A stretch of 64,000 nt of DNA. It comes from Flavobacterium sp. ov086. Its GTDB lineage: Bacteria > Bacteroidota > Bacteroidia > Flavobacteriales > Flavobacteriaceae. The notes under the pieces are model-generated. The model worked only from the letters and a program-made list of their open reading frames with translations, made no database searches and had not been told where the DNA came from. Positions 55,182 through 64,000 of this stretch are shown here, piece by piece. The stretch is from assembly GCF_900187965.1 (NCBI RefSeq), contig NZ_FZNL01000003.1:62001-126000 (forward strand), read 5' to 3'. How positions within the stretch are numbered: the first letter of the stretch is position 1; each line of letters opens with the position of its first letter. Position numbers and translations under genes: made by a program.

Positions 55182-56732
55182 ATGACACCTTTCCAACGAA
55201 AACTCCTCATTTTTACCGTAATTCTGGCCGCAATTATGGAGCTTATTGATATTTCGATCGTCAATGTAGCCTTATACCACATGAGCGGAAATCTGGGTGC
55301 AACTCTCGAAGATACTTCTTGGGTAATTACCGCTTATGCAATCGCCAACGTTATCATTATTCCGATTACAAGTTTTTTAAGCGCTAATCTTGGAAGGCGA
55401 AATTATTACATTGGTTCTGTAATTCTCTTTACTTTCTGTTCTTTCATGTGCGGACATTCTTCTTCTATTTGGATGTTGGTATTTTTTAGATTTTTACAAG
55501 GAATTGGCGGAGGTGCACTTTTGTCTATATCTCAGGTTGTAGTATTTGAACTTTTTCCAAAAGAAAAACAATCAACAGCCGGAGCTTTATTTGGAGCAGG
55601 AATTTTTATTGGTCCAACCATCGGTCCAACTCTTGGTGGTTATATTACTGAAAACTACGATTGGCCGTGGATATTTTTAATCAATATCCCAATAGGAATT
55701 CTGGTTGCTATTTCTTGTTACTTTCTCTTAAAAGAACCTCCTGTAAAACCCGAAAAAGCAAAAGTCGACTGGACCGGAATTGCACTTCTCGCAATTGGAG
55801 TTGGTTCCCTGCAAACCGTTCTCGAAAGAGGCGAGGTCGAAGATTGGTTCGAAACCCGATACATAATTATTTTAACCGTTATAGCCATAACAACCTTATG
55901 TCTCTTTATCTATTGGGAATTAAAAGTAGATAAACCCGTAGTCAATCTCAGGGTTCTCAAAAGTAAATCTCTAATTATAGCAGCAATCCTGACGTTTGTA
56001 ACAGGTTTCGGAATGTTTATTTCTATTTATCTGAGTCCCGTTGTTGTGCAGCGCCTTTTAAACTTTTCGCCTTATCAAACAGGTTTGCTTTTGCTTCCCG
56101 GCGCTTTAATGGCATTGCTCGCCTTAAAAATATGTGGTACATTATTACAAAAAGGAGTATCTCCAGTTGTGATTATTGCCTTAGGTTTTGTGCTCTTTAT
56201 TTATTTTAATTGGCGAATGTCCGGCATAACTTTAAACACCAGCGCAGCCGAAGTTTCTACTGCACTTATTTTCAGAGCGCTTGGACTTGCTTTGCTTACA
56301 GTTCCGCTTACAATGCTGGCAGTTTCTTCGCTTAAAGACAAAGATGTTGGTCAGGGTGCAGCACTAAACAATATGATGCGTCAGCTTGGTGGTTCTTTTG
56401 GCGTATCGATTATAAACACGTACATCGCACATCGTTTTGCCGATCATCGAAATATATTAATTTCAAATGTTACGCCAGATAATGTAAAAGCAATGGACAG
56501 AATTAACGCTTATATAAGTTATTTTCAGCATAAAGGATTTGCCTATAATGAAGCCAAAATAAAAGCGCTAAAACTCATGGAAAATGTCATCATAAGACAA
56601 TCATCATTATTGAGTTACAGAGATGCTTTTGTAATTGTTGGATTATTTTTTGTGATCACATTACCCCTATTATTATTCGTAATGAACAAATCAAATAAAG
56701 TAAAACCCGGCGTTATAATTTCTGATCATTAA
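55182..56732 (+). CDS. MFS exporter, DHA2 (EmrB/QacA) family
   Basis: A 516-residue inner-membrane transporter with fourteen hydrophobic segments. DHA2 features include the first helix with LMELIDISIVNVALYHMSG (motif D1-like), ANLGRRNYYIGSVILF (motif A), and FIGPTIGPTLGGYIT (motif C). It exports drugs or toxic organic acids using proton entry. No HlyD- or TolC-like partner gene is beside it. The operator 11 bases upstream and the TetR gene nearby indicate induction by its substrate. Confidence 0.92.
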   Translation: MTPFQRKLLIFTVILAAIMELIDISIVNVALYHMSGNLGATLEDTSWVITAYAIANVIIIPITSFLSANLGRRNYYIGSVILFTFCSFMCGHSSSIWMLVFFRFLQGIGGGALLSISQVVVFELFPKEKQSTAGALFGAGIFIGPTIGPTLGGYITENYDWPWIFLINIPIGILVAISCYFLLKEPPVKPEKAKVDWTGIALLAIGVGSLQTVLERGEVEDWFETRYIIILTVIAITTLCLFIYWELKVDKPVVNLRVLKSKSLIIAAILTFVTGFGMFISIYLSPVVVQRLLNFSPYQTGLLLLPGALMALLALKICGTLLQKGVSPVVIIALGFVLFIYFNWRMSGITLNTSAAEVSTALIFRALGLALLTVPLTMLAVSSLKDKDVGQGAALNNMMRQLGGSFGVSIINTYIAHRFADHRNILISNVTPDNVKAMDRINAYISYFQHKGFAYNEAKIKALKLMENVIIRQSSLLSYRDAFVIVGLFFVITLPLLLFVMNKSNKVKPGVIISDH

Positions 56733-56775
56733 GCGTATATTTCTTGCGAAATATATCACAAAACCATTTCAATAA

Positions 56776-56903
56776 TCTCTCAAAGACGCAAAGTCGCAAA
56801 GCTTTGGTTTTTAAAGTTTATACTAAAATTTGCAAAATATTTTGTGCAATCCTTAATTCCTTTAGAATAAAAAAACTTCGCGACTTTGCGTCTTTGCGAG
56901 AGA
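56776..56903. repeat. hairpin repeat with CAAAGACGCAAAG arms
   Basis: TCTCTCAAAGACGCAAAG with TCGCAAAG (56776-56801) and a nearly complementary arm at 56876-56903 are about 75 bases apart. Related CGCAAAG words are in the repeats around hmp. It occupies most of the 343-base gap before the acetyltransferase gene; the rest is the promoter region. Confidence 0.7.
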
Positions 56904-57047
56904 TGTATTTAGTCATCATTTACAATTACCTCTTTAATTTAATAACATCAATTTGACCTATCCCAAAATATAAAATCAACATCATGTTCAATTTCAAACA
57001 TTATGTTAATTAGTGTTAGAAATAAGAACTAACTCTAAAAGTTGGTG

Positions 57048-57055
57048 TAATTTTG
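57048..57055 (+). promoter_or_regulatory. -7 element of the acetyltransferase gene
   Basis: TAATTTTG matches TAnnTTTG and lies 21 bases before the ATG. Confidence 0.55.
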
Positions 57056-57075
57056 CACTTCATAAAAAATAGATC

Positions 57076-57630
57076 ATGATTATTAGAAAAGCCATTCAAA
57101 CCGATTCACCATTTATTGCACCATGTTTGTTATTGGCAATGGAAGACATTATCTATAAATTTATTGGAAGGAAAGATTACGATAGTGCGAGAGATTTTCT
57201 ATTATATTTTGTAGAAAAAGAAAACAATCAATATTCCTATCAGAATTGTTTTGTAGCTGAGGAAAACAATGAAATTATTGGCATTGTAAATATTTACAAC
57301 GGAGCCGATTTAATGGTGCTGAGGTTGCCAATTATCGAATATGTCAGAGCAAACTTTAACTCCGATTTTAATCCGGAAAGCGAAACGCAAAGCGGAGAAT
57401 TTTACATTGATTCTTTGGGTGTAAATCCAAATCATCAAGGAAAAGGTATTGGATCAAAATTACTGCAATTTTTGATTGAAGAATTTGTAACCAAAAATAA
57501 TCAGACTTTGGGTTTATTGGTCGACGAAGAAAATCCAAATGCCAAAAAATTATACCTAAAACTAGGTTTCAAATCTGTTGGGACTAAAACTTTGGTTGGA
57601 AAAACATTGGAACATCTTCAAATTGGTTAA
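57076..57630 (+). CDS. GNAT-family N-acetyltransferase
   Basis: A 184-residue GNAT enzyme. The acetyl-CoA binding loop is in DSLGVNPNHQGKGIGSKLLQ (the Q-x-x-G-x-G type, HQGKGIG), followed by the helix and the LLVDEENPNAKKLYLKLGF strand-helix end characteristic of the fold. The N-terminal half (IRKAIQTDSPFIAPCLLLAM) is the substrate part. The acceptor is unknown. It stands alone with its own promoter. Confidence 0.88.
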   Translation: MIIRKAIQTDSPFIAPCLLLAMEDIIYKFIGRKDYDSARDFLLYFVEKENNQYSYQNCFVAEENNEIIGIVNIYNGADLMVLRLPIIEYVRANFNSDFNPESETQSGEFYIDSLGVNPNHQGKGIGSKLLQFLIEEFVTKNNQTLGLLVDEENPNAKKLYLKLGFKSVGTKTLVGKTLEHLQIG

Positions 57631-57644
57631 TTATTTTTGATGCT

Positions 57645-57850
57645 GGTTTCAGGTTTCAAGTTTCAAGTTTGAAATGAGAATAGAAACTCTTTAATGATTT
57701 AACCGCAAAGAGCGTAAAGGTTACGCAAAGTTCACAAAGTTTAAACACAAAGCTTTGTGAACTTTGCGTTTTTATAAAATCCTGCTTGGCAAAAAAACTT
57801 TGCGGACTTTGCGGTAAAATTTACACAAGCCTGAACACATTTCAAACTTG
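57645..57850. repeat. CGCAAAG hairpin repeat, left of hmp
   Basis: A composite hairpin: outer arms ACCGCAAAGAGCGTAAAG and CTTTGCGGACTTTGCGGT, and a perfect 17-bp inner inverted repeat (ACGCAAAGTTCACAAAG / CTTTGTGAACTTTGCGT). A near-identical copy in the same orientation at 59191-59405 lies on the other side of hmp. Confidence 0.8.
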
Positions 57851-57861
57851 AAATTTACCTC

Positions 57862-57879
57862 TTATGATTTGAATCATAA
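57862..57879. promoter_or_regulatory. FNR/CRP-like operator before hmp
   Basis: TTATGATTTGAATCATAA, an 18-bp inverted repeat with perfect 8-bp arms. Its centre lies about 31 bases before the -7 element, which would be about -44 from the start of transcription, the usual place for a CRP/FNR-type activator site. The shape is similar to NO/redox regulators of the CRP/FNR superfamily. Confidence 0.65.
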
Positions 57880-57900
57880 AATAGAGCTTTATGACGGGTT

Positions 57901-57908
57901 TAAATTTG
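57901..57908 (+). promoter_or_regulatory. -7 element of hmp
   Basis: TAAATTTG matches TAnnTTTG. It lies 67 bases before the ATG. Together with the palindrome above it forms the hmp control region in the 344-base gap. Confidence 0.55.
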
Positions 57909-57974
57909 TAAATATAAATTCTGAACGGGTTTATAGTACATTAAAATTTAATTCTAAATTCAAATTATTCAAAG

Positions 57975-59186
57975 ATGAATCAATATCAAAAAGAACTGAT
58001 TAAGGCTACTATTCCAATTTTAAGATCAAACGGCGAAGATCTTACCTCCTATTTCTATAACCGAATGTTTACACACCATCCTGAATTGAAAAACATTTTC
58101 AATATGGGAAATCAAGCTAACGGAAAACAGAAATCTGCTTTGGCAAATGCTGTTTTGGCTTACGCCGAAAATATAGAAGATCCAAGTGTACTTATTAATG
58201 TTCTAAAAGGAATTGGAACCAAACACAGAAGTTTGAATATCCAGCCGGACCAATATAATATAGTAGGAACGCAATTGATCGCTTCGATTGGAGAAGTTGT
58301 TGGCGAAGCTGCAACTCCGGAAATTCTCGAAGCCTGGGCTATTGCCTACAATCAGCTTGCACAAATTATGATTGATCTTGAAAAAGAACTTTACAAAGAA
58401 AATGCTGCAAAACCGGGAAGTTGGAACGGTTGGAGAAATTTTATAATTAAAAAAATAACCAACGAATCGAGCGAAATCAAATCGTTTTATCTTTATCCCG
58501 AAGACGGACAACCCATTACAGATTTCCATTCCGGTCAATATATAAGTGTTCATATTTTTGTTCCCGAATTAGGTTTCATGCAACCAAGGCAATATAGTTT
58601 ATCAAGTGCTTTCAATCCGGAATATTATAGAATTTCTGTCAAGAAAGAAATCGGATTCGCTTCAAATCCATCCGGATTGGTTTCGAATACGATGCATTCA
58701 AAATCTGAAGGTGATGTTATTTCGATTTCAGCTCCGGCGGGATTATTTCACTTAGAAAAAGATTCTGAAAATCCGTTGATCTTAATTAGTGGAGGTGTTG
58801 GCTTGACGCCGATGTTGAGCATGCTGGAAACAAATGTAAATGCTATTCAGAATAAAAAAACAGTTTGGGTTCACGGTTGCCGAAATGAATCGGTTCATGC
58901 TTTTAAAGATCAGATTGCTTCTTTAAAAGAAGAGGTAAAATGGCTTGAAACTTTTACTTTCTATGATTCATTAGAAAATACTGATAATCATTCGAACCAA
59001 ATCATTGAAGGTCGCGTTGATCTTACTAAATGTAAAGATTCAATTCTATTAGAGGGTGCAAAATTCTACATCTGCGGACCAGAAGTTTTTATCAAAAAAC
59101 AATATCAATCGCTTATAGATTTAAAGGTAAATCAGAAGAATATTTTCTACGAAGAATTCGGACCGCAAATTATTAATTTGAATTAG
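57975..59186 (+). CDS. hmp: flavohaemoglobin, NO dioxygenase
   Basis: A 403-residue enzyme. Globin domain (1 to about 138) with Y28 (B10), Q52 (E7) and proximal H84 (F8), positions matching E. coli Hmp by one. The reductase has the FAD-binding PRQYSLSS, then the NAD-binding GGVGLTPML and the C-terminal YEEFGPQ. It converts NO and O2 to nitrate using NAD(P)H in the cytoplasm. Its own promoter with an FNR/CRP-like palindrome suggests induction by NO. It lies between two copies of a hairpin repeat. Confidence 0.95.
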   Translation: MNQYQKELIKATIPILRSNGEDLTSYFYNRMFTHHPELKNIFNMGNQANGKQKSALANAVLAYAENIEDPSVLINVLKGIGTKHRSLNIQPDQYNIVGTQLIASIGEVVGEAATPEILEAWAIAYNQLAQIMIDLEKELYKENAAKPGSWNGWRNFIIKKITNESSEIKSFYLYPEDGQPITDFHSGQYISVHIFVPELGFMQPRQYSLSSAFNPEYYRISVKKEIGFASNPSGLVSNTMHSKSEGDVISISAPAGLFHLEKDSENPLILISGGVGLTPMLSMLETNVNAIQNKKTVWVHGCRNESVHAFKDQIASLKEEVKWLETFTFYDSLENTDNHSNQIIEGRVDLTKCKDSILLEGAKFYICGPEVFIKKQYQSLIDLKVNQKNIFYEEFGPQIINLN

Positions 59187-59190
59187 GAAT

Positions 59191-59405
59191 TTTGTTTCAG
59201 GTTTGAAAAAGTTTCAGGTTTGAAATGAGAATAGATACTCTTTATCATTTAACCGCAAAGAGCGCAAAGGTTACGCAAAGTTCACAAAGTTTTAATACAA
59301 AGCTTTGCGAACTTTGCGTTTTTATAAAATCTTGCTTAGTAAAAAAACTTTGCGCTCTTTGCGGTAAAATTTCATACAAGCCTGAAACTCATCACAAACT
59401 TGAAA
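59191..59405. repeat. CGCAAAG hairpin repeat, right of hmp
   Basis: A direct copy of 57645-57850 with small changes (ACCGCAAAGAGCGCAAAG, TTCACAAAG, CTTTGCGCTCTTTGCGGT). It starts 5 bases after the hmp stop, so it may act as a terminator as well. It takes up half of the 412-base gap before the kinase gene. Confidence 0.8.
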
Positions 59406-59520
59406 CCTGAAACCTGAAACAAAAACAACCCTTTTTCTCCCTTAACAAGATTTTTACTAAACGCATCCACGAAATAAGTGTTAACTTTTTACAACTAAAA
59501 CGCTATCAGTCAAAAAGTTT

Positions 59521-59528
59521 TATATTTG
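59521..59528 (+). promoter_or_regulatory. -7 element of the LytS-type kinase gene
   Basis: TATATTTG matches TAnnTTTG and lies 71 bases before the TTG start. A -33 TTG is not clear. Confidence 0.5.
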
Positions 59529-59598
59529 CACGCGAAAAAAAATAAATACCACATTTTTATAAGGATAAAAAAGCTTCCTTATATATTAATATACATCT

Positions 59599-61161
59599 TT
59601 GAAATTTACTTTTAAAAATACTTTTTCCGGTAGGACCTTCTTTATTTTAGGAATCATTTTCGTTGTCCTTACATTGGTTTCTATTTATATATTTAGTGGT
59701 TTAATGACTCAAATCACTGAAACGTCAAATATTGCAACTGAACAACGCACCTTATTAAAAAAGGAGGAAGTTATGGTTCATGAATTGTCACGATTTCTTG
59801 AAACTCAAAATGAGCTAAAAAGTATTGTTGAGATGAGTAATACCAAAAACTTATCTGACAATCTAAAAGTTCTAAGTACGATTCACGCCAATGACAATAT
59901 TATCAAAAACAATTGGTTTCAGATTAATGATCAAAAAATAGAATTTACTGCTTCTATTAATAGTGACAACATCAAAACTTCTATAAAAGATTTTGTTGCA
60001 AAAAACAGAAATCTGGATCAGTCGAACATCATTGTTGAAGATCCTCAAAATTTTTCCTGGCGCATCTATTATAAATATGTTAATACAAATGGTACTGTAA
60101 TTCGATACGGATATGATATTGATTTGGAATCAATGCAATCTTATTTCGCAACGATTGATCAAAAGTCACCAACTTATGCTTTTGTATTTGACAAAAAAGG
60201 AACGATTATTTTTCATCCCGAAATAAAATTGCTGGAAAAAAATATTTTTAAGGTTACAAATATATCTCTTCAGGATACGACTCTTAAAGACAAGGATACC
60301 TTTAACCGGAAAATAGCACTTTCGGAATATTTAGGTCTGGATATTGTACGTTATACAAAACGATTGAATCTAAAAGGTACAAATTGGTATTTGTGTGTCA
60401 ATTTTCCTAAAAAGATTTCAACTGAAGATGTAGATGCGGTAAAAAAGTATGCTTGGTTAATTTACATTATTACGACTGCAATTTTAATTGTGTTCTTTTA
60501 TTTGTTTACCATTTTTACGCGAAGAACTTTTCACGAAAAAGAAATCTTGTCTCAGGAAAAAAATAAACTTCTTCTGGAAAATGAAAAAATCAATAAAGAG
60601 AAAGCATTAATTCAGCTGCAACAATTAAAGGAGCAAATTAATCCACACTTTTTATTCAATTCTTTGAATTCGCTTTACATGCTTATTGAAGGTAATACTG
60701 GTGTAGCAAGAAAATTCACTTTGAATCTTTCTAAGATTTACAGATACCTTATTAATCCGCCCCTTAATAATATTGTTACGGTTCAGGAAGAATTGCTTTT
60801 TATCGAGAAATATATATTTCTGCAACAAACCAGATTCACAGAAGAATTTGTCTTTACGATTACTATCGAAGACGAAAGCAATTTGGCTAAAAAGGTACCT
60901 TATCTGGCTTTTCAGATTGCGGTCGAAAATGCTATTAAACACAATATCGCTTCTGATGAAAATCCTTTGAAAATAACCATTGATATTAAAGAAAATGTTG
61001 TGATCATTACCAATAACTTAAATGAAAAGCAAAACTTCGGAAAAGAATCTAAGTTTGGTCACAAATACTTAGAAAGTATCTACAATTATTATTCTAAAAA
61101 GGATTTTAAAACCTTCAAAAAAGACGGAGATTTTACTTGCATTTTACCCTTAATTGGTTAG
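59599..61161 (+). CDS. LytS/YehU-type sensor histidine kinase with Cache-like sensor
   Basis: A 520-residue kinase starting with TTG at 59599 (KFTFKNTFSGRTF). A first membrane helix (13-35) and a second (about 288-312) enclose an extracytoplasmic domain of about 250 residues with the pattern of a double Cache domain (YAFVFDKKGTIIFHPE). The His_kinase (PF06580) motif is KEQINPHFLFNSLNSL with H350, and the HATPase part has NAIKHN and a shortened end. No response regulator of the LytTR type lies next to it, so it is an orphan in this window, or its partner lies elsewhere. Confidence 0.85.
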   Translation: MKFTFKNTFSGRTFFILGIIFVVLTLVSIYIFSGLMTQITETSNIATEQRTLLKKEEVMVHELSRFLETQNELKSIVEMSNTKNLSDNLKVLSTIHANDNIIKNNWFQINDQKIEFTASINSDNIKTSIKDFVAKNRNLDQSNIIVEDPQNFSWRIYYKYVNTNGTVIRYGYDIDLESMQSYFATIDQKSPTYAFVFDKKGTIIFHPEIKLLEKNIFKVTNISLQDTTLKDKDTFNRKIALSEYLGLDIVRYTKRLNLKGTNWYLCVNFPKKISTEDVDAVKKYAWLIYIITTAILIVFFYLFTIFTRRTFHEKEILSQEKNKLLLENEKINKEKALIQLQQLKEQINPHFLFNSLNSLYMLIEGNTGVARKFTLNLSKIYRYLINPPLNNIVTVQEELLFIEKYIFLQQTRFTEEFVFTITIEDESNLAKKVPYLAFQIAVENAIKHNIASDENPLKITIDIKENVVIITNNLNEKQNFGKESKFGHKYLESIYNYYSKKDFKTFKKDGDFTCILPLIG

Positions 61162-61267
61162 AAAAAAAACATTCACTCCCAAAAAAAAGCCACTCACTCC
61201 TTTTTGTTTTTTTTAACAAATCCGGCATTATATTTTTATCATAAAATTAACCTAAAATTAACTTTAA

Positions 61268-63868
61268 ATGGGGAAAAATGCAATGTTGAGAGCCCTAAAA
61301 ATCATCTTAGTACTGGCACTATTATTTAGTACAGGAACGATGGTTTCTCAAAAAAAGAATAAAAAGAACAAAGAGGACAAAACAGAAGAGGTTAAAGATT
61401 CAATTAAATCTCCAAAGGGAAAAAAATATAATGATCTTGTAAAACAAGGAACTTTCAAAAAAGGATTGTTCAATACGATTCAGGTAAAAACGGATCTGTA
61501 TTTAGAAATAAATGATTCCCTTTTTCAAAGAGAATTTTTAGTGGTAAATAAAATTTCAAGTGTTCCAATGCCGGTTAATGATGCCGGATTAAATAGGGGG
61601 ATGAATTATGAAAACAAGATTATTACGTTCCACAAAGATCTTGTTGCTAAAAAAGTTTGGGTAAAATCATCAGAACCTAAAGTTTCATCCCCAATTGGAG
61701 ACGCTATAACGGCTTCGGTAAATGCTAACTTCTCAGAATCTATTATAGAGGTCTTTGATATTGAAACAAAAAATAACGACTCGACTTCGATTGTTATTAA
61801 AGTAAATAAAGTTTTTGACGGAAAACAAAAAAGCTTCAATGATGTATTGAGCAATATTGGTTTTGGCGGATCTGTAAAATCAGACTTATCATATATAGAA
61901 AGTGTGAAAACTTTCCCTAAAAATATTGTGGTTAAATCTCAGCTTACTACTTCTGTAAGCGAAGGCGGTCCTGCTCTATCTGTAACGATTGGAGTTACTT
62001 CTAATATTATATTATTGGACAAAGTGCCAATGCAACCACGTTTTGCAGACAATCGTATTGGTTATTTCGCAGAAAAACACTGGTACTTTAGCGATGATCA
62101 ACAAGCTATGCGTGAAAAAGAATTGATCACGCGTTGGAGATTAGAGCCTAAAAAAGAAGACATTGAAAAATATAAAAATGGAGAATTAGTAGAACCTAAG
62201 AAACCTATTATATATTATATTGATCCATCGACTCCTAAACAATGGCGCTCTTATATTATAGAAGGTGTTCGCGATTGGCAAGTAGCTTTTGAAAAAGCAG
62301 GTTTTAAAAATGCTGTAATTGCAAAAGAACCAACTGAGGCTGATACTGATTTTGATATTGATGACGTACGTTATTCGGTTATTACTTATGTGGCTTCGCA
62401 AAAATCAAATGCTATGGGACCTGCGGTTGTAGACCCTAGAAGTGGGGAAATTATCGAGTCTGATATTATCTGGTGGCATAATGTAATGACTTCATTGCAA
62501 AGTTGGATGCGTATTCAGACCGGAGCGATTGATCCAAAAGCAAGAGGAAACAAATTTAGTGATGAACATATGGGTGAAGCAATTCGTTTTGTATCGTCTC
62601 ATGAAGTTGGACACACTTTTGGTCTGAAACATAATATGGGAGCATCTTTTGCATATCCTGTAGAATCGTTAAGATCTAAAGAATTTACAGAAAAAATGGG
62701 CGGAACTGCTCCGTCGATCATGGATTATGCACGTTACAATTATATTGCTCAACCTGAAGATCATGTAGAAGCGATTACTCCAAAAATTGGTGAATATGAT
62801 AAATATGCCATCGAATGGGGTTATAGATGGTATGCAGATCAAACTGAAGAGCACACAGCATTAAATAATCTGATTGCAAAACATCAAAATGATCCCCTTT
62901 ATTTCTACGGTGAACAACAAGATGGAGACAGTACTATAGATCCTCGCTCACAATCTGAAGATTTGGGTGATGATGCTATGAAAGCCAGCGAATATGGTCT
63001 TAAGAACCTAAAAAGAGTCGTAAGCAATATTCTGGAATGGAGTTATGACAAAGACGAATCTTATTACCAAACGGGTAAACTTTATATAGGCGCTATTGGT
63101 CAATGGAATTTGTACAACTATCACGTATTAAACAATTTGGGTGGTATTTATTTGAATACTACTGTTCATGGTGATAATAAAGCGAGTTATGTTCCGGTTC
63201 CGGCTGCGATACAAAAAAGAGCTGTAGCGTATTTACTGAAAAACACGATTGCGATTCCGGAGTGGTTATTTTTTAATCCGATTCTGGATAAAACAAATCC
63301 GCTGAAAGATTCGCCGTTAGGACCATACGAATACACACCTTATACATTGGCAAGAGAATTACAATACAGTGTTTTCTATAGTATGTTAAGCGATGATCGT
63401 TTATTGCGAATGACCGAAAACGAGTTGTTTCAACGTAATGGTACTAAAGAAAATATATTTACGGTTACGCAATTATTCCAGATACTACGTCAAAACATAT
63501 TTGCTTCAACGATACAAAACAAGTCGCTTACGATTTTAGAACGTATGACTCAAAAGAATTACGTAGATGTATTGATTGTTTCGACAAATAAACTTTTTGA
63601 AAAAACTGATGCTAAAAAAGGAATTCAGTTAAACGAAAATTTAAACATGCCTCAATTGTGTGACTATTTAGACGGATCAAAAATGGCACGCAACATTAAT
63701 CAGTCTTCTTTAAAAAGAGTTACTGAGGTTACTTCTGATAAAAAAGGGGAACTAAACCAGATTTTGCAATTATTGAAATCTAAAAGAAGCATTGGAAATC
63801 AAGAAACCAAGAATCATTATTTCGATTTGATCCAACGCATTGAAAGAGCATTAAACAACACATTATAA
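61268..63868 (+). CDS. large secreted zinc metalloprotease (DUF5117/DUF4953 type)
   Basis: An 866-residue protein with an N-terminal signal (KIILVLALLFSTGTMVSQ), a Lys-rich spacer, a DUF5117-like beta-rich part (about 60-330) and a catalytic domain with H445-E446-V-G-H449-T-F-G452-L-K-H455 (HExxHxxGxxH) and a Met-turn S-I-M485-D-Y. The rest (about 520-866) is helical. This is the family of large zinc-dependent metalloproteases of Bacteroidota outer membranes; their substrates are not established. It starts 106 bases after the kinase gene and is followed 31 bases later by an outer-membrane receptor-type gene. Confidence 0.9.
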   Translation: MGKNAMLRALKIILVLALLFSTGTMVSQKKNKKNKEDKTEEVKDSIKSPKGKKYNDLVKQGTFKKGLFNTIQVKTDLYLEINDSLFQREFLVVNKISSVPMPVNDAGLNRGMNYENKIITFHKDLVAKKVWVKSSEPKVSSPIGDAITASVNANFSESIIEVFDIETKNNDSTSIVIKVNKVFDGKQKSFNDVLSNIGFGGSVKSDLSYIESVKTFPKNIVVKSQLTTSVSEGGPALSVTIGVTSNIILLDKVPMQPRFADNRIGYFAEKHWYFSDDQQAMREKELITRWRLEPKKEDIEKYKNGELVEPKKPIIYYIDPSTPKQWRSYIIEGVRDWQVAFEKAGFKNAVIAKEPTEADTDFDIDDVRYSVITYVASQKSNAMGPAVVDPRSGEIIESDIIWWHNVMTSLQSWMRIQTGAIDPKARGNKFSDEHMGEAIRFVSSHEVGHTFGLKHNMGASFAYPVESLRSKEFTEKMGGTAPSIMDYARYNYIAQPEDHVEAITPKIGEYDKYAIEWGYRWYADQTEEHTALNNLIAKHQNDPLYFYGEQQDGDSTIDPRSQSEDLGDDAMKASEYGLKNLKRVVSNILEWSYDKDESYYQTGKLYIGAIGQWNLYNYHVLNNLGGIYLNTTVHGDNKASYVPVPAAIQKRAVAYLLKNTIAIPEWLFFNPILDKTNPLKDSPLGPYEYTPYTLARELQYSVFYSMLSDDRLLRMTENELFQRNGTKENIFTVTQLFQILRQNIFASTIQNKSLTILERMTQKNYVDVLIVSTNKLFEKTDAKKGIQLNENLNMPQLCDYLDGSKMARNINQSSLKRVTEVTSDKKGELNQILQLLKSKRSIGNQETKNHYFDLIQRIERALNNTL

Positions 63869-63898
63869 AATTTTTAACCAAACTCCAAACACAAACTA

Positions 63899-64000
63899 AT
63901 GAAGAATCTATTTTACATGCTGAGTTTCCTACTTGCCCTTTCCGGGTATGCGCAGGAAAGGACAATTAAAGGTACCGTAGTTGATGCCAAAGACGGACTG
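63899..64000 (+). CDS. start of an outer-membrane protein with CarboxypepD_reg-like domain (partial)
   Basis: The first 34 residues are present: a signal peptide (MKNLFYMLSFLLALSGYAQ) then ERTIKGTVVDAKDGL, the typical beginning of a carboxypeptidase-regulatory-like domain at the N-terminus of SusC/RagA or other TonB-dependent proteins. The frame runs off the right edge. It is probably in one operon with the metalloprotease. Confidence 0.75.
   Translation, partial: MKNLFYMLSFLLALSGYAQERTIKGTVVDAKDGL

Overview
The window is AT-rich chromosomal DNA from a member of the Bacteroidota, most likely Flavobacterium or a close relative. Supporting signs are -7 elements of the form TAnnTTTG in front of many genes, weak Shine-Dalgarno sequences, an Oar-like TonB-dependent receptor, a grasp-with-spasm RiPP locus, GG-leader peptides, and abundant small dispersed hairpin repeats (CCCGAAGCTTCGGGA cores, CGCAAAG-rich and ATTTCGAC/GAGAAAT palindromes). 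I saw no intact tRNA, rRNA, CRISPR array, integrase or transposase.

Layout. (1) 1-13215: the distal part of a contractile phage-tail-like module (prophage or tailocin; the left end is outside the window). It holds small baseplate proteins, a J-like baseplate wedge, a tail protein, a large collar/fibronectin fibre ending in a Hint (intein-like) domain, two lysis-type membrane proteins, and three further fibre or tip proteins (two YadA-head-like, one beta-propeller). (2) 13597-15863: two lipoproteins, one a metzincin-type protease and one a beta-propeller. (3) 16036-21975: AraC regulator and NmrA-like reductase, a TetR/small protein/MFS efflux operon on the minus strand, and a membrane GT2 polysaccharide synthase. 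(4) 22682-36822: a defence island on the plus strand with a nonsense-broken rhuM, a class II Fic protein with its own repeat operator, hsdM, a block of tRNA-like 3' halves in antisense, hsdS, two DUF262 (GmrSD-like) proteins, hsdR and a PD-(D/E)XK/DUF5655 nuclease. (5) 37241-41559: a RiPP operon (precursor, secreted companion, gwsG, an overlooked 55-codon gene, gwsS) lying between two 185-bp direct repeats of the 3' end of a Na+/H+ antiporter gene, so it looks like an inserted cassette. (6) 41528-64000: ordinary chromosome with the antiporter, an MscS channel, a bestrophin, a two-component system, an Oar-like receptor, a TetR regulon (thioesterase and EmrB-type exporter) with three matching operators, GNAT, flavohaemoglobin with an FNR/CRP-like site, a LytS-type kinase, a large zinc metalloprotease and the start of another outer-membrane protein.

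How the parts work together. The tail module probably builds a contractile particle with several alternative receptor-binding tips. The defence island combines methylation (HsdM/HsdS), cleavage (HsdR, DUF262 pair, DUF5655 nuclease) and AMP-transfer (Fic). The RiPP cassette makes a modified secreted peptide whose core carries a dockerin/EF-hand-like loop. Its flanking repeats, with mostly silent differences, suggest it arrived with a homologous gene end from another strain.
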